DNA of 48,148 nt, taken from contig CATNCS010000012.1 of assembly GCA_950097245.1 (NCBI GenBank), positions 1 through 48,148 on the forward strand, written 5' to 3'. This DNA comes from an uncultured Oscillospiraceae bacterium. GTDB taxonomy: Bacteria; Bacillota; Clostridia; Oscillospirales; Oscillospiraceae. This document shows, in pieces, positions 41,851-48,148 of this stretch. The notes under the pieces are model-generated. The model did not search any database, was not told the origin of the DNA, and worked only from the letters and a program-made list of their open reading frames with translations. Position 1 is the stretch's first letter; every line of letters begins with the position of its first letter. The translations under genes were made by a program, and so were the position numbers.

Positions 41851-42839
41851 TACTTCTTGGCCAGGTACTTGCGCAGGTCGAGGGCCACGGCGATGATGAT
41901 GACCAGGCCCTGAGCCACAAAGGTGTAGGCGGGGTCCACGCCCAGGAACTGCAGGCAGATCTTCAGGGCCTCGAACACCAGCACGCCCACCAGGATTCCG
42001 GACACCCGGCCCACGCCGCCGTTGGCGGACACACCGCCGATGGTACAGGCGGCGATGGCCTCCAGCTCATAGCCGAAGCCGGTGGCGGTGGAGGCGCCGC
42101 CGGCCTTGGCTCCCACCAGGAAGCCGGCCAGGCCGTACATCATGCCGGCCAGCAGATAGATGCGGATAATGGTGGCGGTGACGTTGACGCCGGCCACCTG
42201 GGCGGCGGACTCGTTGCCGCCGATGGCGTACATGTACTTGCCGTGGCGGGTCTTGTTATACAGGAACAGGAAGTAGACGCCCACAATGACGGCGAAGATG
42301 GCCAGGAAGGGGAAGCCGCCCAGAGAGCCCAGGGCCACGTTGGAGTAGCTCTTCTTAAAGCCGCCCAGGGGCTGGTTGTTGGTGATGATCTGGCAGGCGC
42401 CGTAGACGATGGTCTGCATGCCCAGGGTGGCGATGAAGGGGGGGACCTTCAGGAAGGCGATGACACAGCCGTTGATGGCGCCGATGATACCCATAATGAC
42501 CATGACGATGAGCAGGGCCGCGAACCAGGGGATGTCCGGGAACCAGGGGAGCATCCGGGCGGCGTAGGTGATGTCCTGGAGCATCATGGCGGCCAGACAG
42601 GCGGCCAGGCCCACCTGGCGGCCGGCGGACAGGTCGGTGCCCTTGGTAATCAGACAGCCGGACACGCCGCAGGCGATGATAAACCGGGGGGACATGTTGA
42701 TGAACAGATTGCTGAAGTTACGGCCGGTGAAAAAATTATCAGTGGTCAGGCCGGTAAAGATGGCCAGGGCCAGCACCAGCAGGATGATGGCGTTGTCCGA
42801 CATGAATTTTTTCACATTGAATGATTTGGTTTTCTCCAT
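41850..42839 (-). CDS. mglC: Galactose/methyl-galactoside ABC permease
   Basis: The 329-residue membrane protein has about eight to ten helices and the features of ribose/galactose-type permeases: ISPRFIIACGVSGCLITKGTDLSAGRQVG-like sequence, GAINGCVIAFLKVPPFIATLG and the EAIAACTIGGVSANGG stretch near the C-terminus that docks with the ATPase. It forms the channel for sugar entry together with MglA and MglB. The stop is shared with the start of the 58-residue gene. AGGAGAG precedes the start and 15 bases separate it from mglA. Confidence 0.95.
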   Translation of the reverse strand: MEKTKSFNVKKFMSDNAIILLVLALAIFTGLTTDNFFTGRNFSNLFINMSPRFIIACGVSGCLITKGTDLSAGRQVGLAACLAAMMLQDITYAARMLPWFPDIPWFAALLIVMVIMGIIGAINGCVIAFLKVPPFIATLGMQTIVYGACQIITNNQPLGGFKKSYSNVALGSLGGFPFLAIFAVIVGVYFLFLYNKTRHGKYMYAIGGNESAAQVAGVNVTATIIRIYLLAGMMYGLAGFLVGAKAGGASTATGFGYELEAIAACTIGGVSANGGVGRVSGILVGVLVFEALKICLQFLGVDPAYTFVAQGLVIIIAVALDLRKYLAKK

Positions 42840-42854
42840 AATTTTCTCTCCTCC

Positions 42855-44363
42855 TTACTCAAATTGGGTTGCCAGGGCCATGATGTTCTCCTGATTGGCG
42901 TCCTTGCCGTCGATAAAGCCGGTGACCCGGCCGTCGCACATGACCATGATGCGGTCGGCCATGCCGATCAGCTCGCTCATCTCGGAGGAGATCATAATAA
43001 TGCTCTTGCCCTGCTTGGCCAGCTCGGCGATGATGCAGTATATCTCATATTTGGCGCCCACGTCGATGCCGCGGGTGGGTTCGTCCATGATAAACACGTC
43101 CGGACTGTTGGCCAGCCAGCGGCTGATGAGCACCTTCTGCTGGTTGCCGCCGGACAGGGACTGAATCTGAGTTTTGGAGGAGGGGGTCTTGATGGACAGC
43201 TTGGCTACGTTGTCCCGGACCAGCTTCTCAATCTTTCCGTCGTCCAGCATGATGCCGCCGATCAGGTACTGGCTGAGGGAGGCGATGGACACGTTGTCCG
43301 CAATGGACAGCACCCCCAGAATACCGGTGGCCCGGCGGTCCTCGGTGAGCAGGGCGATGCCGTTTCTGATGGCGTCCTGGGGCTGGTCGATCTTCAGCTC
43401 CTTGCCCTTATAGATGATCCGGCCGGCGCTGTGGCACCGCAGGCCAAACAGGCCCTCCATCAGCTCGGTGCGCTGGGCGCCCACCAGGCCGGCCACCCCC
43501 AGGATCTCGCCCTTGCGGACGTTGAAGGTGGCGTGGCGGAAGCTCTTGGGGTTGATGGAGGTGAAGTCCTCCACCTCGAAGACGGCCTCGCCGGGGACAT
43601 TTTCCCGCTTGGGGTACAGGTTGGACAGCTCCCGGCCCACCATCTTGGTGATGATAAAGTCGGTGGTCAGCTCCTTGGCGCTCCAGGTGCCCACATACTG
43701 GCCGTCCCGCATGATGGTGACCTCGTCGCTGATGCGGAGGATCTCATCCATCTTGTGGCTGATGTAGACGATGGACACGCCCTTCTCCCGCAGCTCGTTG
43801 ACGATGGTAAACAGGGCCTCCACCTCGGCGGCGGTGAGAGAGGAGGTGGGCTCGTCCAGAATCAGAACCTTGCAGTCGGCGGACACCGCCTTGGCGATCT
43901 CCACCAGCTGCATCTGGGATACGCTGAGGGTGCCCAGCTTGGCCTTGGGGTCGTAGTTCAGGTGGACCTCCTTCAGCACCCGGGCGGCGTCCTCATACAT
44001 CTTGTCGTGGTCGATGGTGACGATGGGGCCCAGGCGCTTGACGGGGTAGCGGCCCACATAGATATTTTCCCCAATGGAGCGCTCAGGGATGGGCTGGAGC
44101 TCCTGGTGCACCATGGCGATGCCCCGGTTCAGGGCGTCCAGGGGGCCGTTGATGTCCACCTTCTGCCCCTCATAGATGACCTCGCCCTCGTCCATGTGAT
44201 AGATGCCGAACATGCACTTCATCAGCGTGGACTTGCCGGCGCCGTTCTCTCCCATCAGGGCGTGGACAGTGCCGGGACGAAGCTTGAGCTGCGCGTGATC
44301 CAGGGCCTTTACGCCGGGAAAGGTCTTGACCACGCCGTTCATTTCCAAACGATACTCTGACAA
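42855..44363 (-). CDS. mglA: Galactose/methyl-galactoside ABC ATP-binding protein
   Basis: This is a double ATPase of 502 residues. The first half has Walker A GENGAGKSTLMK, signature TLSVSQMQLVEIAKA and Walker B LILDEPTSS. In the second half the Walker A is degenerate (GLVGAQRTELME), as usual for sugar ATPases of this class, while signature LSGGNQQKVLISRWL and FIMDEPTRGID are intact. It powers sugar import. It lies 165 bases after mglB with a hairpin and a paired-hairpin repeat between, and 15 bases before mglC. Confidence 0.96.
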   Translation of the reverse strand: MSEYRLEMNGVVKTFPGVKALDHAQLKLRPGTVHALMGENGAGKSTLMKCMFGIYHMDEGEVIYEGQKVDINGPLDALNRGIAMVHQELQPIPERSIGENIYVGRYPVKRLGPIVTIDHDKMYEDAARVLKEVHLNYDPKAKLGTLSVSQMQLVEIAKAVSADCKVLILDEPTSSLTAAEVEALFTIVNELREKGVSIVYISHKMDEILRISDEVTIMRDGQYVGTWSAKELTTDFIITKMVGRELSNLYPKRENVPGEAVFEVEDFTSINPKSFRHATFNVRKGEILGVAGLVGAQRTELMEGLFGLRCHSAGRIIYKGKELKIDQPQDAIRNGIALLTEDRRATGILGVLSIADNVSIASLSQYLIGGIMLDDGKIEKLVRDNVAKLSIKTPSSKTQIQSLSGGNQQKVLISRWLANSPDVFIMDEPTRGIDVGAKYEIYCIIAELAKQGKSIIMISSEMSELIGMADRIMVMCDGRVTGFIDGKDANQENIMALATQFE

Positions 44364-44401
44364 TTCACAGTCCCCCTCTTCATGATATCATACGCATTCG
44401 C

Positions 44402-44476
44402 GTAGGGGCGCACAGTGTGCGCCCGCAAGCTCGTGGCCTGACGGCCGAACAGGCGGGCGGACAATGTCCGCCCCTA
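44402..44476. repeat. Paired-hairpin element, copy 9
   Basis: GTAGGGGC and GCCCCTAC ends enclose GCGCACA/TGTGCGC and GGCGGACA/TGTCCGCC hairpins, one arm type seen in copy 3 and the other close to copies 2, 6 and 8. It lies between mglB and mglA. Confidence 0.87.
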
Positions 44477-44479
44477 CTG

Positions 44480-44518
44480 AGAAAGGGTGCGTGCGCACCT
44501 GCGCACGCACCCTTTTCC
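44480..44518 (-). terminator. Attenuator hairpin after mglB
   Basis: AAAGGGTGCGTGCGC pairs with GCGCACGCACCCTTT around four bases; on the minus strand CTTTCTC follows. A partial stop here would make much mglB mRNA and less mglA-mglC mRNA, as binding proteins usually require. Confidence 0.65.
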
Positions 44519-44528
44519 ATGCCTGTAA

Positions 44529-45593
44529 TTACTTTACAAAATCCTTGGCGTTGTCGGGCGTGACCTTCACGTAGTTGACGTACACGCTCTGGTTGCCGGA
44601 GGTATAGGTGGCGCCGCCCAGCAGCAGCTCCATCTGGTTGACAGCCTCGGTGGCCTGACCCACGGCGTCGTTGAGCACGGTGCCGGTCATGTTGCCGTTC
44701 ATAACCTCGTTGAGGGCGGCGTCCAGGGCGTCCACGCCCACCAGGTAGATGTCCTTGTTGACCGTACGGCCGGCGGCCTGGATGGACTGGAGGGCGCCGA
44801 TGGCCATGTCGTCGTTGTTGCAGAACACGACCTCAATCTTGTCGCCGTACTGAGCCAGGTCGTTGGCGCAGATGGTCTGGCCCTTCTCACGGTCCCAGTC
44901 GCCCCGCTGCAGGTCCAGCTCCTCGACCTCGATGCCGGCGTCCTTCAGAGCCTTGACGGAGTACTCGGTGCGCAGCTGAGCGTCGATGTTCTCAGGGTCG
45001 CCCTGGATCATGATATAGGAGACCTTGCCGTCGCCGTTGATGTCGCCCTTGTTGGGGGTCTCCAGAATCAGCTCACCCTGGAAGGTGCCGGACTGGGCGG
45101 CGTCGCAGCCCACGTAGACCAGCTTGTCATAGGCGGACATCTGCTCGGCGGTGGGCTCACGGTTGATGAGCACGGTGGGCACGTTGGCGGCCTTCACGGT
45201 GGCGATGATGGAGTCAGCCGCGGAGGTCATGCAGGGGTTGATAATCAGAGCGTCCACACCCTGGGTGATAAAGGTGTTGATCTGCTCGTTCTGCTTGGAC
45301 TGGTCGTTGTTGCCGTCCACCACGGTGACCTTGTAGCCCTTGCCCTCCAGAATCTCCTGCAGGGCGTTACGGTAGGTGGTCATGAAGGCGTCGTCAAACT
45401 TGTAGATGCACACGCCCACGGTGCCGCCGCCGGCGGGGGCATCGGGGATGGAAGCGGCGGGGTTGGAAGCCGCGGGCTGAGAGGTGCCGGGATTGGACTG
45501 AGCGGGAGTGCTGGTGTTTCCGCCGCCGCCGCAGCCGGCCAGCAGGCCCAGACTCATAACGACAGCCAGAGCAAGAGCAAGTGTCTTCTTCAT
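44529..45593 (-). CDS. mglB: Galactose/glucose-binding lipoprotein of the ABC transporter
   Basis: The 354-residue protein has a signal peptide (KKTLALALAVVMSLGLLAG) and a lipobox LLAGCGGGG anchoring it to the membrane, then a Ser/Pro/Ala linker. The binding domain has VCIYKFDDAFMTTYRNAL, the calcium loop DINGDGKVSY, NNDDMAIGAL and GVDALDAALNEV. These match MglB. It captures the sugar for MglA/MglC. Clear AGGAGG precedes the ATG. A dyad TTGAGCG-GCAG-CGCTCAA at 45632-45649 lies in its upstream region and may be an operator. It is divergent from galK-galT. Confidence 0.95.
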   Translation of the reverse strand: MKKTLALALAVVMSLGLLAGCGGGGNTSTPAQSNPGTSQPAASNPAASIPDAPAGGGTVGVCIYKFDDAFMTTYRNALQEILEGKGYKVTVVDGNNDQSKQNEQINTFITQGVDALIINPCMTSAADSIIATVKAANVPTVLINREPTAEQMSAYDKLVYVGCDAAQSGTFQGELILETPNKGDINGDGKVSYIMIQGDPENIDAQLRTEYSVKALKDAGIEVEELDLQRGDWDREKGQTICANDLAQYGDKIEVVFCNNDDMAIGALQSIQAAGRTVNKDIYLVGVDALDAALNEVMNGNMTGTVLNDAVGQATEAVNQMELLLGGATYTSGNQSVYVNYVKVTPDNAKDFVK

Positions 45594-45631
45594 TCTTTGT
45601 TCCTCCTAAATATAGTAAGGTTGATTGTGTT

Positions 45632-45649
45632 TTGAGCGGCAGCGCTCAA
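45632..45649. promoter_or_regulatory. Dyad in the mglB-galK intergenic region
   Basis: TTGAGCG and CGCTCAA are separated by GCAG. It is about 40 bases upstream of mglB in its leader or promoter. The rest of 45650-45750 is AT-rich, with no clear mglB -35 box recognised. Confidence 0.45.
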
Positions 45650-45751
45650 TCCACATGCTACATTTTAATATTCGCTTTTGAAAAAAACGATAGAAAATTC
45701 TTGGATGAACCTTGAAAAAACTTTGTTCTTCCCGAGATTGGTGGTTATCCC

Positions 45752-45780
45752 TTGTCCGGGCCGGAAATGCGTGGTATAAT
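45752..45780 (+). promoter_or_regulatory. Promoter of galK-galT
   Basis: TTGTCC (45752-45757) and TATAAT (45775-45780) are 17 bases apart, about 33 bases before the galK start. Confidence 0.7.
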
Positions 45781-45812
45781 CAGGGGGATCATCAAGAAAG
45801 AGGTGAGCTCTT

Positions 45813-47120
45813 ATGAGTTCCTGCAAAACTTTGCTTGACGCCCTGCGCGCCGGCGGCCACGACAGGGCCCTGGCCGCCCTCTACGCTCTGGACGGCACAC
45901 AGGCCAGCCTGGACCGGGCCCGGGACCGGGCCTGCCGGGTGGTTCAGTCCTTTATGGAGACCTTCCGCCCCGCCGAAGACGCCCAGGCCGTCCTGTTCAG
46001 CGGCCCCGGCCGCACCGAGATCGGCGGCAACCACACCGACCATCAGCACGGCCATGTGCTGTGCGGCAGCGTGGATATGGACATGCTGGCCTGCGCCGCC
46101 CTTAACGGCTCAAGCCTCATCCGCATCCAGTCGGAGGGGTATCCGGCCCTGGAGATCAGCCTGGAGGACCTGTCTGTAAAGCCTGAGGACATCAACACCT
46201 CCGCCGCCCTGGTGCGGGGAGTGGCCGCCAAGGTAAAGGAGCTGGGCTATTCCCTGACCGGCTTCGACGCCTGCGTCACCTCCACCGTGCTGTCGGGCTC
46301 CGGCCTCAGCTCCTCCGCCGCCTACGAGGTGCTGGTGGGCAATATCCTCAACCGCTTCTGCTGCGGCGGACAGCTGGACCCCATTGCCATCGCCAAGATC
46401 GGCCAGTACGCTGAGAATGTCCACTTCGGCAAGCTCAGCGGCCTGATGGATCAGATGGGCTCTTCGGTAGGGGGCGCGGTGGCCATTGACTTCGGCGATC
46501 CGGCCGACCCGGTGGTCCGGCCCGCCGGGTACGACTTCTCCAAATCGGGCCACGCCCTGTGCATCGTGGACACCGGCTCCGACCACAGCGCCAAGCACCT
46601 GACGGAGGACTATTCCGATATCACCCGGGAGATGCGCTCGGTGGCCGCCTACTTCGGGAAAGAGGTGCTGCGGGAGGTCCCCGAGGCGGACTTCCGGGCC
46701 GCCCTCCCCTCCCTGCGGGTAGCCTGCGGCGACCGGGCGGTCCTTCGGGCCATCCACTTCTACGACGACGACCGCCGGGCCGTTGAGGAGGCCCAGGCCC
46801 TGGAGGCCGGGGACTTCCACCGCTTCCTGGCTCTGGTCAATGCCTCCGGCGTGTCCTCCGCCCTCCACCTGCAAAACACCTGGTCCACCGCCGACCCCAA
46901 ACAGCAGGCCATCCCTGTGGTCCTGGCCATCGGCCGGGAACTGCTGGACGGTACCGGCGCCATTCGGGTCCACGGCGGCGGCTTTGCCGGCACCGTACAG
47001 GCCTTTGTCCCCAACGACAGGCTGGAGCAGTTTAAGACCGGCATGGAGGCCCTGCTGGGGCCGGGCAAGTGCCACGTGCTCCACATCCGTCCCCAGGGCG
47101 GCTGTGTGGTGGCGGAATAA
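45813..47120 (+). CDS. galK: Galactokinase
   Basis: GalK phosphorylates galactose to galactose-1-phosphate, the first Leloir step. The three GHMP kinase motifs are present: GRTEIGGNHTDHQHG (substrate), SGSGLSSSAAYEVL (phosphate loop) and RVHGGGFAGTVQAF. The 435-residue protein is longer than the usual 385-400, because of an N-terminal extension of about 40 residues before the galactose-binding motif, a form seen in clostridia. AAGAGGTGAGC precedes the ATG. It is followed by galT after 12 bases and divergent from the mgl operon. Confidence 0.95.
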   Translation: MSSCKTLLDALRAGGHDRALAALYALDGTQASLDRARDRACRVVQSFMETFRPAEDAQAVLFSGPGRTEIGGNHTDHQHGHVLCGSVDMDMLACAALNGSSLIRIQSEGYPALEISLEDLSVKPEDINTSAALVRGVAAKVKELGYSLTGFDACVTSTVLSGSGLSSSAAYEVLVGNILNRFCCGGQLDPIAIAKIGQYAENVHFGKLSGLMDQMGSSVGGAVAIDFGDPADPVVRPAGYDFSKSGHALCIVDTGSDHSAKHLTEDYSDITREMRSVAAYFGKEVLREVPEADFRAALPSLRVACGDRAVLRAIHFYDDDRRAVEEAQALEAGDFHRFLALVNASGVSSALHLQNTWSTADPKQQAIPVVLAIGRELLDGTGAIRVHGGGFAGTVQAFVPNDRLEQFKTGMEALLGPGKCHVLHIRPQGGCVVAE

Positions 47121-47132
47121 GGAGGAATTACT

Positions 47133-48148
47133 ATGATCGACAACGCCGTTTCCAAGCTGGCCACCTACGCCCTGCGCACCGGCCTGATCGAGGAGTGCGA
47201 CTATACCTGGGCCATCAATATCATTCTGGACGCCCTGAAGCTGGACAGCTACACCGACCCCGGCCAGGAGTGGGGGGAGATTGCGCTGGCCCCCGTGCTG
47301 GAGGAGCTCCTCAATGACGCCTACGCCCGGGGGATACTCACCGAAAACTCCGTGGTCTACCGGGACCTGTTCGACACTGAGCTCATGGGCCGGCTTACCC
47401 CCCGGCCCGCTTTGGTGACCAATCTGTTCCAGAAGCTCTACGAGAAGGACCCCCGCCGGGCCACCGACTGGTACTACAAATTCAGCCAGGACACCAACTA
47501 CATCCGCCGTGACCGGATTGCCAAGGACATGCAGTGGAAAGCCCCCACGGAGTACGGCGAGCTGGACATCACCATCAACCTGTCCAAGCCGGAGAAGGAC
47601 CCCAAGGCCATCGCGGCGGCCAAGAACCTGCCCGCCTCCGCCTACCCCCGGTGCCAGCTGTGCGCTGAGAACGAGGGCTACGCCGGCCGGGTGAACCACC
47701 CCGCCCGGCAGAACCACCGGATCGTCCCCATCACCATCAACGGCTCCCCCTGGTTTTTGCAGTACTCCCCCTACGTCTACTACAACGAGCACTGCATCTG
47801 CCTGAACAGCGAGCATGTGCCCATGAAGATCGACCGGGCCTGCTTCGCCAAGCTGCTGGATTTTGTCAAGCAGTTCCCCCACTACTTTGTGGGCTCCAAC
47901 GCTGACCTGCCCATCGTGGGCGGTTCCATCCTGGCCCACGACCACTTCCAGGGCGGCCACTACACCTTCGCCATGGAGAAGGCCCCCGTGGAAACGCCCG
48001 TCACCTTCCCCGGCTATGAGGACGTGGAGGCGGGCATCGTGAAGTGGCCCATGTCGGTGGTGCGGATCAGCTCCGAAAACCCCGACCGGCTCATCGACCT
48101 GGCGGACAGGATTCTGCTGGCCTGGAGAGGCTATACCGACGAGGAGGC
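47133..48148 (+). CDS. galT: UDP-glucose-hexose-1-phosphate uridylyltransferase, partial
   Basis: The gene runs off the window after about 338 codons. It exchanges UMP between UDP-glucose and galactose-1-phosphate. It is a class II (Firmicute) GalT: the N-terminus has ATYALRTGLIEECDYTWAIN, then FSQDTNYIRRDRIAKD, AYPRCQLCAENEGYAGR, YNEHCICLNSEHVPMKI and the active-site region GGSILAHDHFQGGHYTF with the conserved histidines. ATG 47133 follows AAGGAGG. It is in an operon with galK; the end of the gene and anything beyond are not visible. Confidence 0.95.
   Translation, partial: MIDNAVSKLATYALRTGLIEECDYTWAINIILDALKLDSYTDPGQEWGEIALAPVLEELLNDAYARGILTENSVVYRDLFDTELMGRLTPRPALVTNLFQKLYEKDPRRATDWYYKFSQDTNYIRRDRIAKDMQWKAPTEYGELDITINLSKPEKDPKAIAAAKNLPASAYPRCQLCAENEGYAGRVNHPARQNHRIVPITINGSPWFLQYSPYVYYNEHCICLNSEHVPMKIDRACFAKLLDFVKQFPHYFVGSNADLPIVGGSILAHDHFQGGHYTFAMEKAPVETPVTFPGYEDVEAGIVKWPMSVVRISSENPDRLIDLADRILLAWRGYTDEE

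Noticed and set aside
46110-47960. Long minus-strand open frame opposite galK and galT
   Set aside because: It is a shadow of two certain genes and spans their junction; the composition is Gly/Val/His-rich without any recognised domain.
1-48148. tRNA, rRNA or replication origin
   Set aside because: No cloverleaf with a CCA-ready stem, no rRNA-like stretch and no DnaA-box cluster was noticed on reading both strands. A dedicated search could still find a missed tRNA.

Overview
The window is about 48 kb of GC-rich chromosomal DNA from a low-oxygen Firmicute. The best fit is a class Clostridia gut bacterium of the Oscillospiraceae/Flavonifractor-like type. This is inferred from strong AGGAGG ribosome sites, TTG and GTG starts, a LicT-type antiterminator with its RNA target, class III glutamine synthetase, YesM/YesN two-component systems, UPF0210/UPF0237 and CmpB-type membrane proteins. 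No rRNA, tRNA, CRISPR array, transposase or prophage gene was seen. Almost all the DNA is ordinary core and transport metabolism; the unusual content is between and around the genes.

Layout. 1-3.1 kb: HPr (lacking the usual Ser46), an LCP cell-wall ligase, two small genes including a Nudix hydrolase, and a membrane-anchored unknown. 3.1-8 kb (minus strand): an OmpR-type regulator/kinase pair followed by an HtrA-like protease, then a cation diffusion facilitator. 8-11.1 kb: an AbgT transporter with an M20 peptidase. 11.16-11.5 kb: two tandem paralogous units that look like small RNA genes. 11.7-14.9 kb: a LicT antiterminator, an RNA antiterminator/terminator switch, and a glucose-type PTS EIICBA. 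14.9-19.3 kb (minus strand): UPF0210 and its ACT-domain partner, a YfbR-like nucleotidase, a cyclase-family protein and an iron alcohol dehydrogenase. 19.4-23 kb: a response regulator, ABC ATPase, permease and histidine kinase, interrupted by a structured repeat. 23-24.3 kb: a CmpB membrane protein.

24.3-33.7 kb is a glutamine-centred block. On the minus strand lie a short, active-site-altered GlnA-like protein and an ANTAR RNA-binding regulator. On the plus strand lie GlnN (GS III) and three glutamine-consuming amidotransferases: AsnB, GuaA and PyrG. GlnN has a strong promoter followed by a leader hairpin with a U-tract, a plausible ANTAR antitermination target. 33.7-34.9 kb is an AT-rich insertion carrying a secreted protein of unknown function; it appears to have cut off the DNA-binding half of a response regulator.

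35-48.1 kb is a galactose locus. It contains a YesN/YesM-type two-component system with two sugar-binding proteins and a lipoprotein, the mgl transport operon (mglB-mglA-mglC plus a newly read 58-residue membrane protein coupled by TAATG), and divergent galK-galT, the last running off the end of the window.

The most distinctive feature is a family of nine paired-hairpin intergenic elements of about 67-82 bp plus a half copy. Each is framed by inverted GTAGGGGC ends, with arms whose sequence changes from copy to copy while base pairing is kept. They sit at operon junctions, notably in every gap of glnN-asnB-guaA and between mglB and mglA.
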